Source of the DNA: Bacteroidota bacterium
GTDB taxonomy: Bacteria > Bacteroidota > Bacteroidia > Cytophagales > Cyclobacteriaceae
Direction of reading: 5' to 3'
Assembly (NCBI GenBank): GCA_016191555.1
Contig: JACPVX010000013.1
Location: 28,281-92,280, forward strand
Length of the DNA stretch: 64,000 bases
Shown in pieces: positions 26,762 through 35,299 of this stretch (position 1 is the first letter of the stretch; the number at the start of each line of letters is the position of its first letter). Below the pieces are notes generated by a model that saw nothing but the letters and a program-made list of their open reading frames with translations, did not search any database and was not told where the DNA came from. Both the position numbers and the translations under genes were made by a program.

Positions 26762-28015
26762 ATGGTCGATTTATTTGAAAAACTCCGTATGGAAGAGGGC
26801 CCGCTGGCCAAGTACTCTCATTTACCTGATGATTATTTCTTCTTTCCTAAGTTGGAAGGCGAAATAGGCCCACGCATGAAGTTTAATGGCAAAACCGTGC
26901 TTAACTGGAGTTTGAACAACTATCTCGGCCTCGCCAACCATCCGGAAGTTCGCAAAGCAGATACAGATGCAACCGCTCAATATGGTCTTGCTTCGCCCAT
27001 GGGCGCCCGCATGATGTCTGGGAACTCTGTCAATCACTTATTGTTTGAAAAGCAATTGGCGGAATTCGTGAAGAAAGAGGACGCCATGCTGTTGAATTAT
27101 GGCTATCAGGGTGTTCTTTCTATCATCGATGCCATTGTCAATAGAAAAGACGTAATCGTATATGATTCAGAATCACACGCTTGTATCATTGATGGCGTTC
27201 GTTTGCATATGGGTAAGCGCTTTGTTTATCCGCACAACAATATGGAGAACCTGGAGAAACAACTTCAGCGTGCTACCAAGTTGGCTAACGAAACCGGTGG
27301 TGGTATTCTCGTAATCACAGAAGGTGTTTTCGGTATGTCTGGTAACATGGGCGATCTGAAAGGCATCGTTGAATTGAAGAAGAAATACAATTTCCGCTTG
27401 TTGGTAGATGATGCCCACGGATTTGGAACCATGGGCCCAACCGGAGCCGGGGTAGGCGAGGAGCAAGGTGTACAAGATCAGATTGACCTTTACTTCTCTA
27501 CGTTTGCCAAATCAATGGCTAGCATCGGCGCGTTTGTAGCCGGTGACAAGAAGATTTTGAAGTTCTTGCGTTATTCTGTGCGCTCTCAAATCTATGCGAA
27601 AAGCTTACCAATGCCATTGGTTGTTGGCGGAATGAAGCGACTGGAATTGGTGAAAAAACACCCAGAATTCCGCGAAAACCTGAAGAAAATCATGGCTGCC
27701 ATTAAAGGTGGACTGGCTGATCGGGGCTTTGCTATCAATAAGACACAAACTCCTCCAACGCCAGTTCTTTTCAAAGGCGGTGTGGGCGAGGCAGCTAATA
27801 TGTCGATGGATTTACGCGAGAACTACGGCATTTTCTGCTCGGTGGTGATCTATCCGGTGGTACCAAAAGACGTGATTATGTTCCGAATCATCCCTACAGC
27901 ATCTCATACCATGTCCGATGTAGAGGAGACCTTAACCGCGTTTTCAGCCCTAAAAACTAAGCTGGACGATGGTTTTTACAAGACAGAGGCCTTGGTTTCA
28001 GTTACTAAAGCGTAA
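26762..28015 (+). CDS. PLP-dependent alpha-oxoamine synthase (acyl-CoA:amino acid condensation)
   Basis: The enzyme belongs to the family of serine palmitoyltransferase, 8-amino-7-oxononanoate synthase and 2-amino-3-ketobutyrate ligase. The PLP lysine is Lys250 in STFAKSMASIGAF; LLVDDAHGFGTMGPTG carries the aspartate and histidine that hold the cofactor; SPMGARMMSGNS and NYGYQGVLSIIDA are also diagnostic. At 417 residues it is full length. In Bacteroidota the close relatives make sphingoid bases or, in some Cytophaga-like bacteria, sulfonolipids; no biotin genes are near. The substrate cannot be read from sequence alone. Confidence 0.82.
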   Translation: MVDLFEKLRMEEGPLAKYSHLPDDYFFFPKLEGEIGPRMKFNGKTVLNWSLNNYLGLANHPEVRKADTDATAQYGLASPMGARMMSGNSVNHLLFEKQLAEFVKKEDAMLLNYGYQGVLSIIDAIVNRKDVIVYDSESHACIIDGVRLHMGKRFVYPHNNMENLEKQLQRATKLANETGGGILVITEGVFGMSGNMGDLKGIVELKKKYNFRLLVDDAHGFGTMGPTGAGVGEEQGVQDQIDLYFSTFAKSMASIGAFVAGDKKILKFLRYSVRSQIYAKSLPMPLVVGGMKRLELVKKHPEFRENLKKIMAAIKGGLADRGFAINKTQTPPTPVLFKGGVGEAANMSMDLRENYGIFCSVVIYPVVPKDVIMFRIIPTASHTMSDVEETLTAFSALKTKLDDGFYKTEALVSVTKA

Positions 28016-28103
28016 AAAAATGGGGTTTTTGATTGTTTTTAAAGGTTTTTAGCTAATTTGGCATAAGAATCAAACACCTCAATAAACTAAACATACCGTA
28101 ACA

Positions 28104-28286
28104 ATGAAAAAATTTGAAGAATTAAAAGCTCTTATTGCTTCACTTGAAGGAGACGCTGACAAATTTTACAACAAAGCTAATAGCGCTGCAGGAACCCGTG
28201 TAAGAAAGGGAATGCAGGACTTAAAGAACATTGCACAAGCAATTCGTGCAGAAGTTCAAGATCTAAAGAATAAGGATGCCAAGTAA
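28104..28286 (+). CDS. Histone H1-like protein (Hc1-like)
   Basis: A 60-residue, lysine-rich helical protein of the bacterial Hc1/HctA-like type (KKFEELKALIASLEGDADKF, then NKANSAAGTRVRKGMQDLKN). In Bacteroidota the short version lacks the long Lys/Ala tail of the chlamydial protein, and this one ends in KNKDAK. It should bind DNA as a small nucleoid protein. It is monocistronic, with a terminator directly behind it. Confidence 0.8.
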   Translation: MKKFEELKALIASLEGDADKFYNKANSAAGTRVRKGMQDLKNIAQAIRAEVQDLKNKDAK

Positions 28287-28300
28287 TTGGATAGGAATCA

Positions 28301-28336
28301 AAAAAAAGGGACTTGCCTAAAGCAGTCCCTTTTTTT
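28301..28336. terminator. Intrinsic terminator
   Basis: AAAGGGACT and AGTCCCTTT pair with a short loop, flanked by A- and T-runs. It lies between the convergent histone-like gene and a small ORF, and works both ways. Confidence 0.85.
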
Positions 28337-28484
28337 ATGCGCTTTTCTTAAAGCTTTCTTTGATTTTTTCGATATCAACCGCTTTCGCTACTGGTTTGAA
28401 GTTTTGAGTCTTCAACGAAGTTCTTCTGCGAGCCGCTTTGGCTTTGTCTTTGCGGTTCTTTCTTTTTAATCGGGTAACTGACAT
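28335..28484 (-). CDS. Conserved small basic protein (49 aa)
   Basis: The protein starts at the ATG at 28484: MSVTRLKRKNRKDKAKAARR, then TQNFKPVAKAVDIEKIK. Very basic N-terminus and a short acidic/basic helix at the end. I recognise this as a short conserved Bacteroidota family (starts with RLKRKxRKxKxxxxxR, ends with VDIEAIK-type) without known function; a nucleic-acid or ribosome association is a reasonable guess from charge. The frame is open further upstream, but those residues look unlike protein. Confidence 0.72.
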   Translation of the reverse strand: MSVTRLKRKNRKDKAKAARRRTSLKTQNFKPVAKAVDIEKIKESFKKSA

Positions 28485-28646
28485 GGCGTATGTTGTTAAA
28501 AACGAGCGGCAAAAATAAGCATCATTTCGCAGAATGCAAGAAGTAATTGACAACCAGCGCCCTATTTCCGCACTTTTATGATGAAAACAGATTCCCACCT
28601 GCTGGCAACTGGTTGGCGAAAGCCTTAGATTTGGCGGTTTATTACG

Positions 28647-30029
28647 ATGGAAAAACCAACTTTACCGAAAGGCACCCGCGACTTTGGGCCCGCCCAAATG
28701 GCCAAGCGCCAGTTTATTTTCGATAACATCCGCAAAGTATTTCAAAAATACGGCTTCCAGCCCCTCGAAACGCCTGCTATGGAGAACCTTACCACCCTTA
28801 CGGGGAAATATGGTGAAGAAGGAGATCAGTTGTTGTTTAAAGTTTTGAATAATGGAGACTTTTTAGCCAATGTCGATCATGAGAAACTTGCTTCTAAAAA
28901 CTCGAAACTTCTAACTTTTGATATTTCCGAAAAAGGCCTTCGCTACGATCTAACCGTTCCTTTTGCTCGCTACGTGGTGATGAATCGTCATGAGATTACG
29001 TTTCCTTTCAAGCGCTACCAAATTCAACCGGTGTGGCGTGCCGATCGACCTCAGAAAGGAAGATACCGCGAATTTTATCAGTGCGATGCCGATGTGGTGG
29101 GAACTGACTCGCTACTTTGCGAAGCGGATATTGTTCTGATGATTCAGGAAGTGTTTGGGACTTTGGGTATTCTGGATTACACGATTAAAATTAACCACCG
29201 AGCCATTCTTTCAGGTTTGGCTGAGCTAACGGGTTCGCAAAACGAATCGTCTTTGTTTGTCGCGATTGATAAGTTGGATAAGATTGGCGAAGAAAAAGTG
29301 AAAGAAGAATTGCGGTCACGCGGATTTGAAGACAAAGGCATCGATGCGGTTTTCTCCATCCTGAATTTCAAAGGAACTACCGATGAGAAAATCAATTTCT
29401 TGACTGCGCAATTTGCCAATTCTGAAAAAGGCAAAAAAGGTTTAACCGATTTGCAGCAAGTGCTTCAACTTTTGCAAAGCTATTCTTCTACAGAATCAAC
29501 CAATGCCAACGCTCATGTGGAATTTGATATTTCGCTGGCACGCGGATTGAGTTATTACACCGGCTGTATTTTCGAAGTGAAGATCAACAATGTTGCTATT
29601 GGCAGCGTGAGTGGTGGCGGTCGCTATGATAACCTGACCGGTGTCTTTGGTTTACCCGATGTGTCGGGAGTGGGGATTTCATTTGGTGTAGATCGCCTGT
29701 ATGATGCGATGGAGGAACTAAAAGCTTTTCCGGAAGAGGCGCGTATTTCTTCTAAGGTAATGATCGCGCATTTTGATGAAGCTACCTTTCATTATTCGTT
29801 GGGTGTAGCCCGTCAGTTACGAAGCCACGGAATCGCTACGGAAGTTTATCCCGATCAGGCGAAACTGAAAAAGCAACTCGATTATGCGAATAAAAAAATG
29901 ATTCCGTTTGTGCTCGTGATCGGCTCGGATGAGCAAAAGTCCGGATTATTGACATTGAAGAATATGCAAAAAGGCGAACAGCAGCAGCTTGCCATCGAAG
30001 CCATTGCCGCTACGCTCAAGAATAACTGA
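28647..30029 (+). CDS. hisS: Histidine--tRNA ligase
   Basis: Class II synthetase of 460 residues. LPKGTRDFGPAQMAKRQ starts the catalytic fold; motif 2 is seen in VWRADRPQKGRYREFYQCD, the histidine-specific region in LARGLSYYTG, and motif 3 in GVGISFGVDRL. The anticodon-binding domain follows from about residue 365. The presence of hutH 46 bases downstream joins a histidine-using and a histidine-degrading gene in one run. Confidence 0.97.
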   Translation: MEKPTLPKGTRDFGPAQMAKRQFIFDNIRKVFQKYGFQPLETPAMENLTTLTGKYGEEGDQLLFKVLNNGDFLANVDHEKLASKNSKLLTFDISEKGLRYDLTVPFARYVVMNRHEITFPFKRYQIQPVWRADRPQKGRYREFYQCDADVVGTDSLLCEADIVLMIQEVFGTLGILDYTIKINHRAILSGLAELTGSQNESSLFVAIDKLDKIGEEKVKEELRSRGFEDKGIDAVFSILNFKGTTDEKINFLTAQFANSEKGKKGLTDLQQVLQLLQSYSSTESTNANAHVEFDISLARGLSYYTGCIFEVKINNVAIGSVSGGGRYDNLTGVFGLPDVSGVGISFGVDRLYDAMEELKAFPEEARISSKVMIAHFDEATFHYSLGVARQLRSHGIATEVYPDQAKLKKQLDYANKKMIPFVLVIGSDEQKSGLLTLKNMQKGEQQQLAIEAIAATLKNN

Positions 30030-30075
30030 TTCTTTCTGTATGCCAACTCCGTTATAACTTGTAATTTAGAACCAC

Positions 30076-31572
30076 GTGGAGCCAACTCACTTTATTTCTA
30101 CCAAGACACTTACGCTCAATGACCTGGATCATATCCTGCATGGTCATTCGAAAATTGCATTGTCAGAGGAAGCAACACAAAAAATAACACGCTGTCGCGA
30201 ATACCTGGATCAAAAGCTCAGTTCATCGGCAGTTCCTATTTATGGTATCAATACAGGATTTGGATCGCTCTACAATAAAAACATTCCCACAGATCAACTA
30301 GAACAACTGCAAGAGAATCTCGTCATGTCACACGCGTGTGGCACTGGGCCGGAAGTGCCTCGCGAAATTGTTTTGCTGATGTTATTTTTAAAAGTGCAGT
30401 CGCTGTCGTACGGCAATTCTGGTGTTCAATTATCAACCACCCAGCGATTGGTGGATATGTTTAATCAGCGCGTGCTCCCTAAAATATTTGAGATGGGTTC
30501 GCTTGGAGCATCTGGCGATCTGGCTCCATTGGCACATCTTTCGTTGCCGTTAATCGCGCGAGGTGAGGTACACTACTTAGGAAAAATTTACCAAAGCGAT
30601 GAAGTGTTGAAATTGTTGGGATGGAACTCACTTCACTTCAAAGCGAAGGAAGGATTGGCGTTGTTGAACGGTACTCAGTTTATGAGTGCCTACGGCACCT
30701 GGTGTTTGCTGCATGCGCATCGAATCCTAAAACTAACCAACCTGATCAGTGCGTTATCGATCGATGCATTTGACGGTCGGGTGGAGCCATTCGATTCATT
30801 AGTCCACGACATTCGCCCACAGAAAGGACAAGTGAAGGTAGCGAGTGAAATAAAAAAACTGCTCGCGGGTAGCCAGATCATTTCGCAACCTAAAAAGCAT
30901 GTTCAAGATCCGTATTCCTTTCGATGCATTCCACAAGTGCACGGTGCCAGTTGGGATGCCATTCAATATGTAACCGAAGTATTCCTCACGGAGATTAATT
31001 CGGTATCAGACAATCCAAACATTTTTCCGGAGGAGGATCGGATTATCTCAGCTGGTAATTTTCATGGGCAACCATTGGCTTTGTCTCTAGACTTTCTTGC
31101 AATCGCATTAGCTGAATTGGGAAGCATTTCTGAAAGAAGAACATTTCAGTTGATTTCAGGAGCGCGCGATTTACCCCATTACCTTGTGGCCAATCCGGGT
31201 ATTAACTCCGGCTTGATGATTCCACAATATACAGCCGCTTCATTGGTAAGTCAGAATAAGCAATTGTGTACACCTGCATCGATTGACTCCATCGTTTCTT
31301 CCAACGGGCAGGAAGATCACGTAAGTATGGGTGCTAATGCCGCAACGAAGGCTTATCGCATCGTGAACAACTTATACTCTATTTTAGCTGTGGAATTGAT
31401 TACGGCAACGCAAGCCCTGCAATTCAGAAGACCGCTGCAAACATCGACTACACTCGAACAGTTTGCGAATACTTTCCGGCAAGCTGTGCCGTTTATAGAG
31501 CGAGATCGGGTATTACATGATGATATGGTGCGAGCAGAGAAATTTTTGAAAGAAGTAAAATTAAACGATTGA
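30076..31572 (+). CDS. hutH: Histidine ammonia-lyase
   Basis: Converts histidine to trans-urocanate and ammonia with a self-formed MIO group. The MIO triad Ala-Ser-Gly is at residues 145-147 in GSLGASGDLAPLAHL. YGINTGFGSLYNKN, LVMSHACGTGP (the Ser-His selectivity pair of HAL) and GQEDHVSMGANAA are typical of HutH rather than of a tyrosine ammonia-lyase. The start is GTG; no other start fits. No other hut genes (hutU, hutI) are in the window. The following gene overlaps its stop (TTGA). Confidence 0.9.
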   Translation: MEPTHFISTKTLTLNDLDHILHGHSKIALSEEATQKITRCREYLDQKLSSSAVPIYGINTGFGSLYNKNIPTDQLEQLQENLVMSHACGTGPEVPREIVLLMLFLKVQSLSYGNSGVQLSTTQRLVDMFNQRVLPKIFEMGSLGASGDLAPLAHLSLPLIARGEVHYLGKIYQSDEVLKLLGWNSLHFKAKEGLALLNGTQFMSAYGTWCLLHAHRILKLTNLISALSIDAFDGRVEPFDSLVHDIRPQKGQVKVASEIKKLLAGSQIISQPKKHVQDPYSFRCIPQVHGASWDAIQYVTEVFLTEINSVSDNPNIFPEEDRIISAGNFHGQPLALSLDFLAIALAELGSISERRTFQLISGARDLPHYLVANPGINSGLMIPQYTAASLVSQNKQLCTPASIDSIVSSNGQEDHVSMGANAATKAYRIVNNLYSILAVELITATQALQFRRPLQTSTTLEQFANTFRQAVPFIERDRVLHDDMVRAEKFLKEVKLND

Positions 31573-33455
31573 AGAAATTCATATTCATATTGATTTTATC
31601 AGCTATCGCCTTCTATGGTCATGGGCAATATGTCAGTGAAGGAGGGCGGTTCAGCGTGGATAACATCAGAGGGTGCGCACCGTTTAAAATCACGATCACG
31701 TCTACCAGTCTGGTGGTCGGAGCAAATTGCACGCCCTGCAATATGGATTATCTGGGCAATAATACTACGCAGCAAAACTTGCTCACATTTACTTATACTA
31801 ATCCGGGTACTTATCGCATGTCGGTAAATTATCCCAACTCGGGTCCCGACTTCCTTAATGTTACTGTTGATAATAATATTCAACCTCCCTTTGAGGTTTA
31901 CACTTGTTCTGGTTCTCAAGTTTCCCTCAAAATTACCGATCAGACCTACGATCAATATTTTGTAGATTTTGGTGATGGTTCTCCTTTGTTGCCCATCATC
32001 AAAAGCAATAATCAAGTAGCACAGTACACGTACGGTTCTGCGACTCCTGTTACCATCAAAGTAAATGGCAAGAAAAACAATGCGGCTAATAATTGCAGTT
32101 CAAAAAACGTCAGTTTCACTCCGGTCGCTACGTTACCCATTCCCCAAATTACGCAACTAACGGCTGTAGATGCCTCCACTTTAAAATTGGATTTTGCGCA
32201 ACCAGTGAATGTCCAATACAAACTGGAAATGGCTACGAATACTCAAGGGTTTGTTCAATTGCAATCCTTGTATGGAGTGGCCACAACAACCATCACGAAC
32301 CTTAATCTGGATAACAACTATTACTGTTTTCGATTGAGCTCCTACGATCCATGTAACTTTCAAAATAACTATTCTCAAACTATCTGTAGCCACAAACTAT
32401 CAGTAACGCCACAAAATGGAAAGAATAGAATTGACTGGCCAACCAATACTATCGGAGTATCTAATGTTGATATTAAGAGAAACAACACGCTTTACCAGAA
32501 TATCAATACGGGGATAAAGATTTTCTTTGATGATATTGATGTGGTTTGCAGAACGGATTATTGTTATCAATTAATAAGTAATTATTCATGGAACGGTAAA
32601 AGTGTTTCCCTTACTAAGTGCGGCAAAGCTTTTTCATCCAACATTCCGCCTACCATCACCAATGCAACATCGGTAGTAGAGAGTGAAGGAGTAAAAATTA
32701 GTTGGATACAGCCGCCCTTGTTTACAGCTGCAAATTATTCCCTTCTAAAGGCAACAGGCACCGGCAGTTTTAATTTTTACGATAATTCGCTCGTAACAAA
32801 TTATCAAGACAAAGCATTTACAGTTGGGGCAGATCAATGTTATAAGATTAACTATGTAGACAATTGTGACAACCGGAGCCTTAACACCAATCCTATTTGT
32901 CCTATTCAGCTAGCGGGTGAATTAAGTGATGAGAACAAAGTGACATTGACTTGGAATGCTTACACCGGTTGGAATTTAGGTGTAAAGAGCTATCAGATTT
33001 TAAAGTACGACCAATCCGGTAATTTGATTGGTACCATTGATCGAGGATTAAACTTGTCGTATTCAGAAACGGATGTTGATCTGGCTAATCAGGTTGTTTT
33101 TTTTAAGATCGTTGCCAAACCAAATGAAGTAACCTTAGCGTCATCTGAATCGAATCAAATTGAATTAGCAAAGCCGGTCAACTTATTTTTCCCAACCGCT
33201 TTTACTCCTGATCGCAAAGGCCCCACAGCCAATGAAACTTTTAAGGTACAAGGACAATTTATTAAAAAGATGGAGCTTTCCATTTTCGATCGTTGGGGAG
33301 CAGTTGTATTTTATACTGAGAAAGGAGAAGCCTGGGATGGTTTTCAAAATGGTCAGCCAATGCCTATTTCTACCTATGTGTGGGTCGCCAATGTAACCGA
33401 TGTGTCGGGTAAAACCTATAAGCGAAGTGGCACGGTTGTGCTTATGCGCAAATAA
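31569..33455 (+). CDS. Type IX-secreted protein with PKD and gliding-motility C-terminal domain
   Basis: This 628-residue protein starts with TTG overlapping the hutH stop and has a signal peptide (KKFIFILILSAIAFYGHGQ). Residues of about 35-110 form a PKD-like beta-sandwich (cysteine-containing, NPGTYRMSVNY), several fibronectin-like repeats follow, and the C-terminal 90 residues are the CHU_C gliding-motility/T9SS type B signal: LFFPTAFTPDRKGPTANETF, LSIFDRWGAVVF and TYVWVANVTDVSGK. It is thus a probable surface or secreted protein. No motility gene neighbours are present. Confidence 0.88.
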   Translation: MKKFIFILILSAIAFYGHGQYVSEGGRFSVDNIRGCAPFKITITSTSLVVGANCTPCNMDYLGNNTTQQNLLTFTYTNPGTYRMSVNYPNSGPDFLNVTVDNNIQPPFEVYTCSGSQVSLKITDQTYDQYFVDFGDGSPLLPIIKSNNQVAQYTYGSATPVTIKVNGKKNNAANNCSSKNVSFTPVATLPIPQITQLTAVDASTLKLDFAQPVNVQYKLEMATNTQGFVQLQSLYGVATTTITNLNLDNNYYCFRLSSYDPCNFQNNYSQTICSHKLSVTPQNGKNRIDWPTNTIGVSNVDIKRNNTLYQNINTGIKIFFDDIDVVCRTDYCYQLISNYSWNGKSVSLTKCGKAFSSNIPPTITNATSVVESEGVKISWIQPPLFTAANYSLLKATGTGSFNFYDNSLVTNYQDKAFTVGADQCYKINYVDNCDNRSLNTNPICPIQLAGELSDENKVTLTWNAYTGWNLGVKSYQILKYDQSGNLIGTIDRGLNLSYSETDVDLANQVVFFKIVAKPNEVTLASSESNQIELAKPVNLFFPTAFTPDRKGPTANETFKVQGQFIKKMELSIFDRWGAVVFYTEKGEAWDGFQNGQPMPISTYVWVANVTDVSGKTYKRSGTVVLMRK

Positions 33456-33507
33456 TTTTTTTTGGTTGTAGATCTCTTTCGTGGTTTCAACGCCTCATTC
33501 TAAAGTG

Positions 33508-33515
33508 TAACTTTG
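33508..33515 (+). promoter_or_regulatory. -7 element upstream of ybaB
   Basis: TAACTTTG is an exact TAnnTTTG match, with a weak TTTC about 20 bases upstream. It lies 21 bases before the start codon at 33537. Confidence 0.5.
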
Positions 33516-33536
33516 TCACTCTAAATTCAGTTGACT

Positions 33537-33872
33537 ATGTTCGATATGATGAAAATGATGGGCAAGATGAAAGAGGTGCAAAGCCGCTTAAAGGAAGCCC
33601 AGGATAATTTGGCAAAGATTACCGCTAGTGGCGAATCAGGCGGAGGGATGGTGAAAGCTACTGTCAATGGAAAGAAACAACTGATGGCGGTCGAAATCGA
33701 TCCGGCTATATTGAAATCGGAAGATCAGATACTTGTCCAAGATTTAGTGGTAGCGGCTGTAAATATTGCTTCGGAAAAAGCAGAAGCATTAGCAAAAGAA
33801 GAATTAAAGAAAAGTACGGAAGGTCTACTTCCCAATATTCCGGGCTTAGATTTAAGTAGCTTAATGGGATGA
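33537..33872 (+). CDS. YbaB/EbfC nucleoid-associated protein
   Basis: A 111-residue DNA-binding dimer of the YbaB/EbfC family. MFDMMKMMGKMKEVQSRLKEAQ is the N-terminal coiled helix, GGGMVKATVNGKKQL the central sheet and ILVQDLVVAAVNIASEKAE the second helix. The ATG at 33537 is used in preference to a TTG two codons earlier. A glycosyltransferase starts inside its stop codon (ATGA). In many bacteria this gene lies next to recR or dnaX, but not here. Confidence 0.92.
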   Translation: MFDMMKMMGKMKEVQSRLKEAQDNLAKITASGESGGGMVKATVNGKKQLMAVEIDPAILKSEDQILVQDLVVAAVNIASEKAEALAKEELKKSTEGLLPNIPGLDLSSLMG

Positions 33873-34897
33873 CCGAAGTAGCTGTTGTCATCCTCAATTA
33901 TAACGGGAAGAAATTCCTGCAACAATTTTTGCCCTCTGTAATCAACCATAGTCCCAATGCCGAAATTATTGTTGCAGACAATGGGTCAACAGATGATTCT
34001 ATTACTTTTTTAGCTAAAGAATTTCCCTCTATCCGAGTTATTAAAAGCAATCAGAACTTAGGTTTTTGTGGAGGCTATAATTTTGCCTTAAAGCAAGTTG
34101 ACGCTAAATATTATGTTTTGCTCAATTCAGACGTGGAAGTTACACACGGCTGGATAGATCCGATCGTTCAACTTTTTGAAAGTAATCCCAGCATTGGGGC
34201 GATTCAGCCTAAAATACTTTCAAAACTCAAACCCGATGAGTTTGAGTATGCGGGTGCAGCAGGAGGGATGATTGATTCGCTCGGCTACCCCTTTTGCCGT
34301 GGTCGTATTTTCGATCACATGGAAAAAGAGCAGGGGCAATACAATGATGTCGTTCCGGTATTTTGGGCAACTGGTGCATGTCACTTTGTGAGGGCTTCGC
34401 TCTATCATCAATTGGGTGGGCTGGATGAGGATTATTTTGCGCATATGGAAGAGATCGATTTTTGCTGGCGACTCCAGCGAGCTGGTCACCAGGTGTATTA
34501 TCACGGGGCAAGTACCGTCTATCATGTGGGGGGAGGCACGCTGTCATCCAGCAGTCCACGGAAAACCTATTTTAATTTTCGGAATGGATTGAGTTTGGTT
34601 TTTAAGCATCTTCCATTGGTACAATTGCTTTGGAAATTACCCTTAAGACTACTTTTAGACTGGGTGGCAGCATCCAAATTTTTGTTGCAGCCATCCATGC
34701 CCGATGCGCTAGCAGTTTTTAAAGCACATGCAAGTTTCTTTTCCGGTTTCCGGAATGAACTTAAGAAGCGCAAGAAATTGAAGAGAGAATTGAAAAATTT
34801 CTCCGTCCACGAATTCTACCCACACTTTTTGGTGATCGATTACTTTTTATTTGGAAAGAAGACGTTTGGAAAGCTTCAGATTAAAAATCCCAAATAG
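33869..34897 (+). CDS. Glycosyltransferase family 2 (GT-A)
   Basis: A 342-residue GT-A transferase. AVVILNYNGKKFLQQFLPSV, VADNGSTDDS, NLGFCGGYNFAL and the metal-binding LNSDVEVTHGW are in order, and EIDFCWRLQRAGH is the acceptor-side motif. A terminal hydrophobic/basic region may sit on the membrane. It likely builds a surface polysaccharide; the sugar is unknown. It is translationally coupled to ybaB. Confidence 0.9.
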   Translation: MTEVAVVILNYNGKKFLQQFLPSVINHSPNAEIIVADNGSTDDSITFLAKEFPSIRVIKSNQNLGFCGGYNFALKQVDAKYYVLLNSDVEVTHGWIDPIVQLFESNPSIGAIQPKILSKLKPDEFEYAGAAGGMIDSLGYPFCRGRIFDHMEKEQGQYNDVVPVFWATGACHFVRASLYHQLGGLDEDYFAHMEEIDFCWRLQRAGHQVYYHGASTVYHVGGGTLSSSSPRKTYFNFRNGLSLVFKHLPLVQLLWKLPLRLLLDWVAASKFLLQPSMPDALAVFKAHASFFSGFRNELKKRKKLKRELKNFSVHEFYPHFLVIDYFLFGKKTFGKLQIKNPK

Positions 34898-35108
34898 TAG
34901 TACGCTTCCGCAGATGTGCCCGCAGGTTCATGAGGAAAGCAAGTGATAAATAGATAATAACGGGCGATCCAAGCGTAAGAAAAGACGCGTAAATAAAGAA
35001 CAATCGAATGCTGGAAGTGGCAATACCCATTTTCTCGCCCAGCGCAGTGCAAACCCCAAAGGCATACTTTTCAAAAAAATGCTTAAGCCGGTCGATGAAG
35101 ACAGTCAT
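34881..35108 (-). CDS. PspC-domain small membrane protein
   Basis: A 75-residue protein with the PspC signature: GVCTALGEKMGIATSSIRLFF followed by two hydrophobic segments (FIYASFLTLGSPVIIYLSLAF). It is a stand-alone member, not linked to pspA. It overlaps the end of the convergent glycosyltransferase by 17 bases. The family is linked to envelope stress, but no regulatory role is shown here. Confidence 0.83.
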   Translation of the reverse strand: MTVFIDRLKHFFEKYAFGVCTALGEKMGIATSSIRLFFIYASFLTLGSPVIIYLSLAFLMNLRAHLRKRTTIWDF

Positions 35109-35236
35109 AATTTCAATCAGTCAAATCTGTTTACCCCTCCAATTTGTCTTTTTATCGAGAAATCAATTCGAAATGCAAATATAAGTCTATTTGACCACTG
35201 CAAAGAAGGCTCAGTTTCTTATTTTTTTGAGTATTA

Positions 35237-35267
35237 TTGCAAAAAAAATGGTTCAGGCGTACATTTG
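35237..35267 (+). promoter_or_regulatory. Promoter of the OmpA/TPR lipoprotein
   Basis: TTG (35237-35239) is followed after 20 bases by TACATTTG (35260-35267), a very good Bacteroidota promoter. Transcription should start near 35273, which rules out the longer frame opening at 35237. Confidence 0.75.
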
Positions 35268-35299
35268 CCGTTCCTAAAGATACCCATAATACCAAATCC

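Noticed and set aside
30076..31572. Tyrosine ammonia-lyase of a flexirubin or aryl polyene cluster
   Set aside because: The selectivity pair SH and general match are those of histidine ammonia-lyase, and no polyene genes are near.
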